From the NCBI GenBank assembly GCA_001683735.1, contig LUGG01000015.1, positions 1,240,001-1,304,000 on the forward strand: a stretch of DNA of 64,000 nt. The letters run 5' to 3'. Positions 10,230-22,686 of the stretch are shown one piece after another (position 1 is the first letter of the stretch; every line of letters starts with the position of its first letter). Made by a program: the position numbers and the translations under genes. Below the pieces are notes generated by a model. The model ran no database searches, had not been told where the DNA came from, and worked only from the letters and a program-made list of their open reading frames with translations. This stretch comes from Grifola frondosa (Eukaryota > Basidiomycota > Agaricomycetes > Polyporales > Grifolaceae).

Positions 10230-12584
10230 TCACGCGCCAGTCCCCTTCGCCGCCGCGACAAACGCCATCATCTTCGCCATATCCTTCCCCCCGCCCTCCC
10301 GCTCCACGCCCCCACTCACGTCCACCGCCCACGGACGCACCATCTCCACCGCCTCGCGCACATTCTCCGGCGTCAGCCCCCCGCAAGCACAACCGGCAAC
10401 CGACTCCCTCCACGCCCTCCCCCTCCTCACCACATCCCGCACGAGCGCCAAATCAACGCGCTCGCCGCTGCCACCGCTCAGCCCGCTCGCGCTCCCACGC
10501 GGCACCGCATCGACCAGCACGAACGCGTGCGCGCCGGACGCGCGACGCCACGGAGCCCCCCGCCGCGCTCGTCGACGTGGAACACGCGGATCGTGGGCAC
10601 GGGGATATGGCGCGCCCACTCGGGCGGCTCCGCGCCGTGCAGCTGCACCATATCGAGGTGCGCCACAGCGACCGCGTGCAAGATCGCCGCGAGCGGCTGG
10701 TTCTGGAACACGCCCACGAGCAGCGGGCGCGACGCGGCGGGCGCAGCGGACACGCGCGCGGCGTGCGCTGCGAACCACGGCGCATTCGCGAGCTCCTCCT
10801 CCGGCAAGTCTCCCGTGACGGGGCGCGCGAGGCGCCTGCTGAGGACGGCCGCGGCGATCTTCTGCGCCTGCTGCAGCGAGACGTGGCGCTTGCTCGTGGG
10901 CACGAACATCAGGCCGAGCATGTCCGCGCCCGCGTCCGCAGCGCCGAGCGCCTCCTCCTCCGTCATGACCCCGCAGATCTTCACCAGCGGCGGCGCGGCC
11001 TCCGCCGCCTTGCCCTTATCCGTATCCGGCCAGTCGAGCAGTTGTCGGATGAATGCACGCGTGTCCTGCGCACGCATGAGGGCCTCACCGACGAGCACGG
11101 ACCGACGCCCTGCGCGAGGTACGTGCGCACGTCCTGCGCGTCCTTGATCCCGCTCAGCGCGCACAGCACGACCCCGTGCGCGGTCGCCATCTCCGCAAGT
11201 CGGCTCGTCGTGCCCATGTCCACCGCAAAGTCGTGCAGATTCCGGTTGTTCACGCCGATCACCTGCGCGCCGAGCGCGAGCGCGTCCTCCATCTCGCGCG
11301 CGTTGTTTACCTCCACGAGCGGCTCCATCCCGAGCGCCTGCGCGTACGCGTACAGCGCGCGCAGACGTGGCGCGGGGAGCAGCGCGACGATGAGCAGCAC
11401 GCTGTCCGCACCGTGCAGGCGCGCCTCTGCGATCTGGTACTCGTCGAAGATAAAGTCCTTGCGCAGGATCGCGGGACGGTGCGGCAGCGCGTCGACGCCG
11501 CCTGCCGCGCGAGCCGCAGATCGAGTAGCGTGCCCTTGAACCACGTCGGCTCCGTGAGCACCGACACGACGGCCGCGCCCCGCGAGTGCGTACGTGAAGG
11601 CCTGCTGCGCGGCGTTTCGCGGACGGCGCGATCCGCCCTTGGAGGGCTCGCGCGCTTGATCTCGGCCATGAGTGCGGGCTTGCGCGCGCGTCGCGCAGGC
11701 GAGCGAGGAATGAGATGGGGGGGCGCGAGGTTGAGCGCGAGGAGCGCGTCGAGATCGCGGGCGTCGCGCCGGGTACCTGCTTCGCGAGCGCGACGTCTTT
11801 CATGCGCTGTGCATGGATGCGGTCCAGGATGGTGGGGACCTTGGAGCTACTCGCCGTGGCTGGACCCTCCGCGTTGAACGGCGGGAGCGTGTCGTCGAGC
11901 ACGCGGTACGCGGGGTTCTCCGCCCAGGTGCCGCCGCGCAGGGCGAGGAATTCTGGAGGAGGGCGTCGCCGGACTCTGAAAGGATGCTCTCGGGTGGTAC
12001 TGGACGGCTTCGAGTGTATAGGTGCGGTGGCGGACGCCCATGATGACGCCGCTGTCGTCGGTGGTGGCAGTGATGGCGAGCTCGGGCGGGAGGGTGCTGA
12101 GGCCTGCACTGAGGGAGTGGTATCGCGTGGACTTGATGCCTTGGGGAATGTCCTTGAAGCAGCCGCGGCGTCGTGACGGATGGCGCTGACCTTGCCGTGC
12201 ATGATCTCGCCCGCGTACCTGCGGAGCGAGTGTGAGGGGAGCATGGGGTAAGGAAGCAGGCAACTCACGCGATTTTACCGCCGAAGACGTCGACGAGACA
12301 TTGCAACCCCATACACACGCCGAGGATGGGAACCTTGCCTGAGAAATAGCGGATGGCGTCGCGCGAGATGCCCGAGTCGGTGGCCGGATGGCCAGGGCCC
12401 GGGGAGATGATTAGGGAGTTAATTTTGAGGAGGGGAAAGGCAGAAGGCGGGATGGCGTCGTTGCGGATGACGGTGACATCTCCACCGAGGAGGCATAGAG
12501 ACTGGTAGATGTTCCAGGTGAAGGAGTCGAAGTTGTCTATGAGCAAGACATCGATGGGCGCGCGAGTTCTGGAGGCAGAGCCAT
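10230..12584 (-). CDS. TRP1: Tryptophan biosynthesis trifunctional protein (GATase / IGPS / PRAI)
   Basis: Domain order is that of fungal TRP1/trpC. First the glutamine amidotransferase of anthranilate synthase ([21 protein letters not shown], nucleophile cysteine in [15 protein letters not shown]). Then indole-3-glycerol-phosphate synthase ([57 protein letters not shown]). Last phosphoribosylanthranilate isomerase ([45 protein letters not shown]), ending at 10230. A 50 nt intron lies at 12268-12219. The best ATG is 12584, but a one-base shift in a GC run is needed to enter the GATase frame; an upstream exon is an alternative. At least five more shifts are needed (around 12,190, 11,985, 11,950, 11,650-11,550, 11,100 and 10,540). 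All catalytic blocks survive, so sequencing error in GC-rich DNA is the likely cause. Confidence 0.88.
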
Positions 12585-14952
12585 GGGAAGGACGGGTGAG
12601 CTATGGAAATAGTGGGATGAGAGAGTGCGGAGGATGAGACGAGAATTATATACCTTCAATCGTGATATTCTATCAGTGTGTTGTGAGTCGGCGGACGTGT
12701 TCCGGTGCGCGGCGAGTTCACCTCAGTTGATAATATCGTTCCGGCTCAAGCAAGTGAAGTCTGAGGGGTGGGCTATACGAAGACGTCGAAAGGACGGTGC
12801 CGAAGATGAAGCTAATAGTGTACGATGCAGCTCAGATTGTCGAGAATTTGGAGTCATCTTAGCTGCAGGTGACCGGGAGCACAGAACTAGCGCCGGGAAA
12901 CATTGCTCTTTCTCGTCCGCTTTATGCGGATTCGATTGCGGCCCTTTGCGGCCAGCAGGACGCTTTCTCGGATGCTTTAGCAGGCCACGCAGAGAATATT
13001 GGCGGACGGTCTGTCCTTCTCTCAAACTTGATATTAACCAATACAAAGATGACTCGAGTCGTTCACGTCGATCTCCCGCCGACACCAAGAGCTTATTTAC
13101 GTCTCGCAATACAAGGGCCCTGATATCCTTATGCTGAAGCTACTTGTCCCCGATGCGCTCTCCGCTAACCAGTACGGGTTCTCCGTGGACCGACAATCGC
13201 GGGATCGTCAGGTGCCGACCGCCACACTCGAGATACACGTCCGGCAACGCGCCGTATGGGTATAACGCTGGTGTTCGTCTGATGATGCTGTGGCGGAGCT
13301 GTCAATGGCGTCGAAAGCGATGGGCCGGGTGCACTAAGGACCAGTGAGGAGACTCGTCGAAGGCTGGTTCCAGCAGCGCGCGACAAGAATGTGGTGGGGG
13401 TTGTTGTACGCCAGCCACAGCCGTGTTCATGATCGCACTCCGAACCTCGCGTTATCAGACACGCGCGATGCATGCAGACAAGGACGCAGATGATCGTGAC
13501 GTTGTGCACTGCGTATTGATGTGGCGGTTGTGTGAGGTTCTGTTCGTCCTGGCGCTGCAGCTCTGCATCACATCGAATCGATCCGCTCCGATTCGTGTGC
13601 TACCTGGTCCACGAAGCTGATATGCATCATGTCTATATTGTCCAGCTTCGACGGGCAAAGCAATACGACATCGCGGATGAACCAGGCGTACCACGCTGGA
13701 GTGGATCCTGCTCGCTGTAGCTTGCGAGAGACACGGCGCATGCAGGAAACCCGTGTATGTACACACACATCTTTGTTAAATGAGCATGAGAACACGGAGG
13801 TATTTGTAATCGGCGAATGACGACGAGGAGAAACGCGGATTACGGGGCACCGTTGTCGAGCATAAGCCAAGGCCGAATTCGATATACGAGCAGTAGAAGA
13901 CGTAGAGCGTGCGATCCTCGCGATGCAGCGCAGGAGACAGGCGTACGTTTCCTGTTTTCGGGGAGATAGAAGAATTAACCAATTGAAAGGAGAAGAATGT
14001 CATTTAGAGGGTAAGCGTCGAGACCAGAGGGGAAGGAAGGTTTGCCGGGGAGAGTGGCCTGAAGCAGACATGGGAGAAAAAGGGTTTGTACGCTGGAGGA
14101 GATGGCCGAGAGAGAGATGGGCATGCACACGCGGGGCGTCCGAGGCGAGGAGTGGTCGTCAGGATACGTGGATCACGGAGTGACAGAAGAGGACAGCCAA
14201 GGACATGTGCGTGGGACGAGAAGTGGTCGAAGGTGGGAAGGCGAGCACAGTAGGCACGCTGGAGGGACACCCGTAGAGAGGACCGTGCGAGGCAGCGCGA
14301 GGCCACGCAAGGAGAAGAGAAGAGCACGGAGATGAAAGACTGCACAGAATGAGTGCTACAAGAGCTGGCATAGCAACAGATCCAGCATCTGGGTTAGGGT
14401 CTCTATCACTGCACAAGTACTTGAACCAGCGCGAGTGCAAGCGAACGCTAGCGAACGTCGACAGCGTACGCGCGTATCAACGAGCGAGTTAGCAGACTGT
14501 GGCGGGAGTGGCATCAAAGTGGCAGACATCGAGGAGACGCGAGTCGTCGAAGTTGACGAGATTGATGACGTCGCACGATGTCGCGGCAAGATGAGACGAT
14601 CAAACGCAGGGCAGGCGCCCATCTTTGGCGCCTAAGAGCATCTGCATCAAGCATTCAAGCGAGAAATCAGAGAGAGTCTGTGCCATCATCTTGGTCGTCG
14701 AGTGGCTGCCGAGCCGTGTCCAGTCGATTCCAGCTCTCCCCGGCCTCCGCTATTTTCCCCTTCGCTTTCTCCGCAGGCCGTCGTTTGTTTTTTCTTCCAC
14801 TCTCTTTGTTTCGTTTCTTCGTCTGCCCGGGGCTCGCTCTCCTTCTCTTTTGTCTTCACCTTTCAGCGTCCGGCACGCCTGTCTTTAACGCCTACTTCCC
14901 ATCACACCCTTCCTTGCTCACAGCGCTCATACCTTACCATCCCGTCTACAAC
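12585..14952. other. Gene desert between TRP1 and noxR
   Basis: About 2.4 kb with no coding stretch that I can support on either strand. Several ORFs of 60-190 codons occur but show no family likeness and overlap on both strands. The last 250 bases before noxR are pyrimidine-rich (runs of ttctcc, cttcttcc), typical of basidiomycete promoters. It should contain both promoters, since TRP1 and noxR diverge from here. Confidence 0.4.
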
Positions 14953-17548
14953 TCTCAGGCAGAGCTAGAAACATGGGCGGCAGCCCTCTCCGCCTACGAC
15001 AGGACAACTACGAAACAGCCCTCCAGCTCTTCTCCCAGATCGCCGACTCCTCAAAAATACTCACAAATATCGGCCTCATCTATGCCACCCTCGGCGAGCA
15101 CGAAGCTGCCGTCGAGCAGTTCATTGCCGCTACCCAGCTAGACCAGTATCTTGCCGTAGCGTGAGTCCGTTCTCTTTTCTTCTTTCTCTTCCACTTCTTC
15201 CGCTCTGCTGCTGTCCGTGCGTCCGGGCATACGGGCGACTACCTCTTTGCACTGCTCGCCCTCTCCCCATGCGCTCCATCAACCTCCCGTCTCGCCGTAA
15301 CAACCGCGACGTCCCTCCGCATGCCCGTGTCAAACTCCAGCGCCGCGTCACCCGCGGCCGCCGCGTTCACACACTCATCTCCCGGCTCTCTTCTCCGCAG
15401 CGTACCCATCTATAGCTCTCACCATCGCTTCCAATCCCGCGCGTGCATAGCCCACGGCCGCGATACACGACACTGCTGCGCCGCCCATGTCGCACGCGCA
15501 TTCTCCATTTTTCCGCCCTCCCGTCATCCGCGGAGGTGCAAACATCGGATAACGCGGGCGCTGCGCGCACCGCCGGTTGTGTCTGCCCGCCGGCCCCACA
15601 CTTCACCACGGAATACACCTCCTTCACCCTGCATCTTCTCTCCGAGGCGAGCCTCAAAGCGTATGTTGTTAGCGTGTCTGCTGTCGGGCAGTGTTAGCCA
15701 GGCGTCTGTGGTGTTTGCCATCAATGTGCCGTTGCATCATCTCTATCGAACACACCGGGAACTTTTCGTATTCCATCTTACTCACACAAAAAACCACCGA
15801 CTTACCCTTGCTACCACACTCGCATTGCTGCGCATTTCTCCCCGCGACCAGCACAACGGCGTTCACGTAGACCTCTCGTCGTCATTTCTGTGCCAGACGA
15901 CTCTGTATTCCTTCTTTTTCTCTAATACTCCCTTTGCAATTCTTCCCGTACTGACCCCTCCTCATAGCTACTTCCAATGCGGCGTGTCCAACTTTCTCCT
16001 GCGCGCTACGAGCTCGCACACAAGGACTTTGACGACGCCCTGCTCTACCTGCGTGGGAACGACTTCATCAACTACGAGCAGCTCGGCCTCCGCTTCAAGC
16101 TCTTCGCCGCGGAGGTGCTCTTCAACAAGGGCCTCGCAAACATCTACATGGGCCGCCCCCAGGACGGCATGCAGGACATGGAAGCCGCACGGCTCGCAAA
16201 GGCCACCGCGGAACACAACGTCATCGACGACGCCATCGCGGACCGCGGCGACGGCTACACCGTGTTCAGCATCCCCGTCGGCGTCCTGTACCGTCCCGCA
16301 CAGAAGAAGATCGACAACTCCAAGGCCCGCGACTTCCTCGGCAAGGCCGTGCGTGTCCCGCTCCTCGTGCACTCGCCTTACTCACCGTGTTCTCTTTCAT
16401 TTCTAGAAACTCGTCGCAGCAGAGGACACGAACGATCTTTACACCGAGTTCTCCGGCGTCGCGCGCCTCAAGCAGGGCATCACGCCGACTGGCGTCTACC
16501 TCGACGACGGCCCCGGCCTCTCGCGCGCCGCCACCCTCGCCGCGACCTCCCCGTACGTCCCCCTCCGCATCAGCACACGCTAACCCACTAACCCACTCTC
16601 CACGCAGAACCCCCACGAACGACGCCAGCCCCAGCCCCGGGCTGCAACGCGCCAAGACGACGATCAACGTCCCCACAGACGCGCGCGAGCGCATCCGCGC
16701 AGCCACCAGCCCCGCCTCCCCAGGCGCAGCCCGGAGCCCTGGGCGCCCCCCTCTCAGCGCAGGCGCAGGCGGCGCAGGCCTCTCACGCAGCGCCACCTCC
16801 GTCGGCACGGGTGCAGGCGCCGGGGCGGGGCTCGCAGGACCGACGCGCGGACTCAGCATTCGCAAGGCCGGGAGCCCGACGGCGGGCGGCGCGCCGCGCA
16901 TGACGGAGTTCTACGACGACTACCTCGACTCGTACGCGGACGAGGTCGCGCCGCTGCCCCCGCCGCCTCCCGGGCGCGACCGCGTCGCGAACTGGGCAAA
17001 GGGCGCCGTGGCTGCGCCGCCGCCACCGCCGTCCGGCGTCTCGCGCGCGCGGAGCACCGCCGCGCCCAGTGCGTATAGCGGGGGAGCATGCGGCGGCGGC
17101 CGACGAGGCGCGGCACTGTGCGGGCGCCGCCGAGTCGTGCGCCGAGCTCGTTCTATGGCGGGTACGAGGAGGAGGACGAGGAGGGGTATGTGAGCGGGGA
17201 ATACGACGAGGGGTTCGAGATGGTCAAGATCCGCGTCAAGGTGCGTTCCTCTCTCTTGTTCGTGCATACGTGTGTGGTGCTGACGCGCGGGATGGGGCAG
17301 CTGCACTACGAGGACGACGTGCGCGGGATGGCGCTCGCGCCAGAGACGCCGTTCGAGGAGTTTTTGGATCTGGTGACGGGCAAGTTCGGGGTCTCGCGCG
17401 GCGGCTGGCGATGCAGTTCAAGGACGAGGACGGCGGCAAGGTCACGCTGCGCGACGCGATGGACTACGAGCTCGCGATCGAGACCGCGCGCGAGAGCGCC
17501 AAGGGCCGCCCCGAGGGCCGCCTCGAGATCTGGTGCGCGAACCAGTAG
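14953..17548 (+). CDS. noxR: NADPH oxidase regulator NoxR (p67phox-like; TPR + PB1)
   Basis: Exons: about 14,953-15,160; 15,968-16,348; 16,407-16,552; 16,608-17,240; 17,301-17,548. N-terminal TPR repeats (AELETWAAALSAYD, IADSSKILTNIGLIYATLG, YFQCGVSNFLL, LGLRFKLFAAEVLFNKGL) lead to the activation-domain block DRGDGYTVFSIPVGVLYRP and KLVAAED. A Pro/Ala-rich linker follows, then a PB1 domain (MVKIRVK, FKDEDGGKVTLRD, DYELAIETA) and the end WCANQ. NoxR partners Rac and fungal Nox enzymes to make localised superoxide for hyphal growth and fruiting. Intron 1 is 807 nt, far longer than the other introns (about 55-60 nt). One-base shifts are needed near 14,998, 16,006, 17,088 and 17,400. No ATG sits where the family's usual start precedes KAELETW, so the true start is unresolved. 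Identity is firm; structure is provisional. Confidence 0.88.
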
Positions 17549-18304
17549 TAGGCGGTGGTTCGGTGCTTCTTCGTCGTTCCGCGTGCGCGTCTGTCTGTCC
17601 GTCCGTCTGTCTGTTTTCTCTCTGCCGCTGCTGTTGTGTCTTTCTTGTGTATTGTGGGATGTGTGATACTTATTGCTGGGCCGGTCGTGTTTATATTTTA
17701 TATTCTAATAGAAGACACGGCGCGATGCGCGGTGTGGAGTAATGGCTGACCGGGACCCTCGGTGTGTGTTCCTGAGCTTCGTATTTTCGCGTGGAGTGCT
17801 GAGAGCGCGAGATTTCCTTTGGGCGCCTGCGCCCGCGCGTCTTCGTTTCTGGTAAGTACGTATGGACGGTTAACATTTTCATTTGGTTATTGACTTTAGT
17901 TAACTTTGAGACCTGCGGGACATAAAGTCAAGTCGAAAAGTAACTTTGCACCGGCTCGTATGAACTGTCTGCACAGCGTTGTGGATGACATGTGCTGTAC
18001 TATCATTGCGCGCAGAGCTCTGCGCGGCTGTGCAAATGCTGTTCCCGACGGTGGCTCTGTATTCGTAGTTACGCTTTTGCATCCCCGTCTGCAGAATACG
18101 CCGCCTCGCTCATTTACCTCTCATCATAACTTCACAGCCGATCGGGAGTTTCTTTAAAGCATAACCCGCCCGTCGTTTTCGTCCACATCTCGAGTGAGCT
18201 GTGACTTGGTGCGTGAATACCGACATGAGCTGTTACTGACTGAGTCTAGCTAAGTCTCCTACTGTCTAGAAACGAAGATCGTCGTGCAAAGGCTCAAAGA
18301 AGAA
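17549..18304. other. Intergenic between noxR and HET-4
   Basis: About 750 bases holding the noxR 3' UTR and the HET-4 promoter. No convincing ORF or repeat. Confidence 0.4.
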
Positions 18305-20124
18305 ATGCGTCTGTTGAATACCCGCACGAAGAGCCTCAAGGAATTCGATCGCATGGTACCTCCTTACGCCATTCTCTCCCACCGATGGAGAGAGGAGGAG
18401 GTATCGCTGCAAGCAATGCAGGACCTCGAGCGCGCGCACAGGCTAGAGGGCTTCCGGAAGCTCGAGGAATGTTGTGCCTGCGCGCTACAGGATGGCTACC
18501 AATATGTGTGGATCGACACATGCTGCATCGACAAAACGAGCAGCGCCGAACTTTCGGAGGCGATCAACTCGATGTATGCGTGGTACAAGAACGCGGGCGT
18601 GTGCTACGCGTACTTGGACGACGTGCGCAGCGACCAGGTGCCCGATACACAGAGCTCGTCCTTCCGGGAGAGCAGATGGTTCACGCGGGGATGGACGCTG
18701 CAGGAGCTGCTCGCACCGCGGAACGTCGCGTTCTTCGCGCAGGACTGGGTCTGTATTGGGACCAAGCACATTCTGGTGGAGGTCATCGAGGAGATCACCG
18801 GAATCGACCGTGCGGTGCTGGCGGGCCTCCCCGCGCAGGTCTGCGTCGCTCAGCGAATGTCATGGGCAGCACATCGGGAGACGACCCGCGAGGAAGACAG
18901 AGCGTACTCGCTCATGGGGTTGTTTGGTGTCCACATGCCCACCATATATGGGGAGGGGAGCCAGGCGTTCATTCGTCTCCAGTACGAAATCATGAAAAAG
19001 ACGAATGACCACAGCATATTTGCTTGGTACGCCGCGGATCCCTTGCGTGATTCGCAATCTCCCACTCTCCTGACGGCGTCGCCTCTAAATTTCGGCATCT
19101 ACCATGATATATCACAAACCATAGTTCCGATCGAGTTCTCCCACTTTGCAGAGCGATTTTCGATCCCGGACCTCGACCCCGACCGGTCCGGGACAAGCAA
19201 CGGCATTCGCATGCAGCTACCTCTCCGTCATCACGAGGAGCACGATGAAGACGTCTTCCTGTGTGCTCTGGCTTGTACCGTCAGATTCGAATGGAGGACC
19301 GACAGCAGGCGGTCATTTCTCGTCTGCCTCTCCCTCAAGCGCATCGAGGGCACGGGCAACAACTCACTCAAAACAAGCTCGTCTATCTGGACCCGGAAGA
19401 TACAGGCGGGTTCGCCGCGGAGCACGTATACATCCTGCAGGATTGCGACCTCGTTTCATCCCTGCACCACTTCGTCCATGACGGACTGCCAATGTTGCGC
19501 TACGAATTTTCCGCGAATTGGAGCACCCTTCGGGAGCGTGGTTTCATCCCAGAAGGGCCTGTGTACATGCCGTACGGGCTCCCGCCGCTGTGCGGGGTCA
19601 TCCTCCTTCGACATGAGCCTTCTGGCAAACAATTTGCTGTTGTTTTGGGAGTAGATAGGACACAGTGGCACAACCACATCGTATGGTCAGACGTAGTTGT
19701 CGAGGATGACGGCAAGATCTGGTCGACTCCGCTTGAGGCAAGCGGCGAATCTCTCGCGCACCGGATTTACGAGATGTATCAGCATCCTGATAGTGTCTGG
19801 TATTCCTCTGAGGCTGCAGCGTCTCGACAGCGTGGTACGCATAGGGTATCCAAATCATTCAGGCCGGGTTTCCTTCTCCGACTCACCATAACGGAGAGGC
19901 GACAACGGGTGCAATCGGCAGCTGTTAGAGTCTATGACATAGATCTTGCTGAGATGTGCTCTAAGGCTGTAGAGTCTCCGGCCCATAAGAAGCAGTCAGG
20001 TTCTGTAGCTGTTACAGTCCCCAAGATCCTCACGCGACCATCTGCCGAAGTGCAAACCCTGTGGAAGGTTCACAATAATATGCTTGCATCCCGTCGCTTT
20101 CGGCAAAGACGCTTCGTCCATTGA
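18305..20124 (+). CDS. HET-domain protein (HET-4), one frameshift
   Basis: ATG at 18305 starts MRLLNTRTKSLKEF. HET blocks: YAILSHRW, WIDTCCIDKTSSAELSEA, FTRGWTLQELLAPRNVAFF, TTREEDRAYSLMGLFGVHMP and EGSQAFIRLQYEIMKKTND. The shared C-terminal region includes GIRMQLPLRH, ALACTV, LVYLDPEDTGGFAAEHVY, LRERGFIPEG, GVILLRHEPSGKQFAVVLG, DGKIWSTP, LRLTITERRQ and VYDIDL. Between about 19,350 and 19,375 the frame must move by one base; there is no room for an intron. The rest is open to the stop at 20124. About 600 residues. A downstream neighbour of the same family lies 470 bases away on the same strand, suggesting tandem duplication. Confidence 0.85.
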
Positions 20125-20596
20125 ATATATTTTCTTGGGCGTCGTGGAATGCATGTGTTATGCTTGGCAGCCATCGCCAGTTGACTGAGGCCCCGAAGGC
20201 AAATTTCCGAGATGGTCTCCGGATGCTGGCAGCATCCTGAACGCACCATTGACTTCTACCAACACGCTTGAGTCATGGGGTATACCAAGACGTGAACGTT
20301 GGCACCACGCAAACCCCGAGAATGGAAGTAATATCGTTCTCGCTCGCGTGCTTGTAGACATGGCTTCCTCGTGCTTCTTTTCGGACACGCTCTTTCCCAT
20401 TGCAAACACTTGACCAGGCGCATACGTGTGCACGAACATCCTCGACACCTATCCTGCGTTGATATTGGTACGTCCAACTCTGATCATCTAACATCCCCCT
20501 AATATTTACCCCAGTTGTGTATTTAGACTGTTAGCGAAATCGCATCACATTTCTTCTGGGTACCCTGCCGGATAGGCTGACATCAAGTCCACCGCA
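20125..20596. other. Intergenic between HET-4 and HET-5
   Basis: About 470 bases. Nothing recognisable; presumed 3' UTR of HET-4 and promoter of HET-5. Confidence 0.35.
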
Positions 20597-22686
20597 ATGC
20601 GCCTTATTCACACAGCGAGAATAGAACTTGTCGAATACACGAGTCCCAGCACCTTCCCTAGATACGCCATCCTATCTCACAGATGGCGTAACGAAGAAGT
20701 ACTTTTACACAACATCCAAGAACCAGACGTGGTGAAGACGATGGAAGGGTACTCCAAGATAATATCTTGCTGCACCCAGGCGAGGCTTGACGGATACGAT
20801 TGGGTTTGGATAGACACTTGCTGCATTGACAAGACGAGCAGCTCGGAGCTGTCAGAAGCAATCAACTCCATGTACATGTGGTACAGCAAGTCCGAAGTGT
20901 GCTACGCATTCCTTGACGACGTGCGCAGCGACGAGGATCCGAAGTCGGAGGGTTCGTCTTTTAGACGAAGTACATGGTTCAAACGCGGGTGGACGTTACA
21001 AGAGCTCATCGCACCCTCCTCTGTTGTGTTCTTCGCTGGAGACTGGGTTGATATCGGTACCAGGACGAGCCTCGCCTATACCATCGAGGATATCACGAGA
21101 ATAGAACATTCCGTACTGTGGTCTCTTCCAAAAACGGTGAGCATCGCACGACGAATGTCTTGGGCATCGAACAGGGAGACTACAAGGGAAGAGGACCAGG
21201 CTACTCGCTGATGGGAATATTCGGTGTCAATATGCCGACGATATATGGGGAGGTAAACAGGCCTTCATTCGTTTGCAGAATGAGATCATGAGACTCTCCA
21301 ACGATCACAGCATTTTCGCTTGGTACGGGAATGACACCGGGTCTGGTCCACAGGGTTTGTTGGCCTCTTCTCCCGATCAATTTGCCAATTCTGCGAGCAT
21401 CGAGCGTACGCCGTACGAAGAATACGTTCAACACTTCTCCATCATGAACCCATCGCCTGCGCATGCGATGACGAATTACGGAGTCCGCATACAGCTGCCA
21501 ATGAAACATCATCGGGATAATATCACGTGGGTGCACTGGCTTGTAAAGCAATGTTTCGCCAATGCGAGGACAATACTTTCCGCACGATTGGCCTCTTCTT
21601 CCGCTTGAAGAAGGACACCGTTAACCAATACGTGAGGGTGCGGAACAGCGGGTTCTTCATTATCGAGGACGAATCCTTCGCACCTGCAGCGTTTGTAAAG
21701 GATGTATATGTCCAAGAAAACGACCCTTCGCTCTTCCAAATGATGGATCCGAAGAAAGTAGTCGTGCCTCTGGAGTTCGTATTCCGAATACAGACCAACG
21801 CACTTTGCAATGTCGACTTTTCCCCACGCGGTTCGGCCCCACCGGAATTGTCGGTGGAGGGGGACGGAGTCATGGTTTTGACCGTGTCAAACTCAGCGGG
21901 CCTAGGAGGATACGGAACCTTTATCTTCCGAGATGTTTACAGCGGGGCAATGTTTGCAGCACTCATTGGAGTGCACGCCAATCGTGTATGGTCGGATATC
22001 TTCGTGGAGGCCAGTAATGATGTCTGGTCATCCCCGTCGACAGAAGATCGCGATCGCGTGTCTCTGAGGATTGCAGAACTCTATCGGGATCCTGGGAATG
22101 ATCCACACGCAGACCGGACGGCTGCTATTCGCTGGCAAGGTCTTGACTGGGTGTCGAAGAGTCTTCCGAATGGCAGGACAGTCAAGCTAACCATTAGACG
22201 AGCGGAGAAATTGCCCGACAGAGCGGATTATATGGTACAAATCGCCGCCGCCGATCCTAACCCGCGCGGCCAGCCATATACATTCGATAACAATGCTGAA
22301 GCTGCTGGGTCCCAGAGAGACGAGCCGGAAATTCCTGAGGCGACGAGTGGAGTATCCATTACCCATATACACATGCTCAACTCTGCACCTATCCCGTCTC
22401 CGATGCATTCCCGAGTCCGTGCCACATCCTCGCTACGTTCTGGCCTACACCATATTACGGATGTCTGGAGGAAACCGTTTCACGACTCAAAGACACATTT
22501 GTGAGTCTGTGAGTGCACAGTTTACGACTGTCGAATTATCACTCGAATGATTGACGCAGCCTGGAATCAAACGCGTTGTCGTTCCTCAGAACAAACTGGC
22601 CGAGATCAGTGCAGAAGATAGAGCACCAATTGCCAACGGCGGGATACCTGAAAACAATGAGAATTAAGGGTTCAACGTTACCTTGA
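20597..22686 (+). CDS. HET-domain protein (HET-5), about three frameshifts
   Basis: ATG at 20597 starts MRLIHTARIELVEY. HET blocks are YAILSHRW, WIDTCCIDKTSSSELSEA, FKRGWTLQELIAPSSVVFF and TTREEDQA. One-base losses near 21,195 (before YSLMGIFGVNMP) and near 21,248 (before KQAFIRLQNEIM), and a shift near 21,535 (into ALACKAMFRQCEDNTF), break the frame. The C-terminal region is otherwise complete: GVRIQLPMKH, FFIIEDESFAPAAFV, GYGTFIFRDVYSGAMFAALIG, NDVWSSP, SKSLPNGRTVKLTIRRA. A 59 nt intron at 22501-22559 (GTGAGT...CGCAG) keeps the frame open past a stop at 22504 and ends the protein at 22686. As with the other copies, error and real decay cannot be told apart from this sequence. Confidence 0.8.

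Noticed and set aside
9933..12268. Very long plus-strand ORFs (404 and 485 codons) and the 596-codon minus ORF taken as they stand
   Set aside because: They lie in GC-rich DNA where stops are rare. The true coding sense is TRP1 on the minus strand, which moves between frames; the plus ORFs have Arg/Pro/Ser-rich shadow composition.
12625..14640. ORFs of 60-170 codons in the gene desert
   Set aside because: No family likeness, opposed overlapping ORFs on both strands, no splice partners in frame.
15321..16406. 361-codon plus-strand ORF through the noxR intron
   Set aside because: It overlaps the spliced noxR exon 2 in a different frame and is Thr/Ser/Arg-rich low-complexity sequence. A shadow.
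18284..18304. Upstream start of HET-4 at 18284
   Set aside because: The codon there is GTG. The family start MRLL begins at the ATG at 18305.
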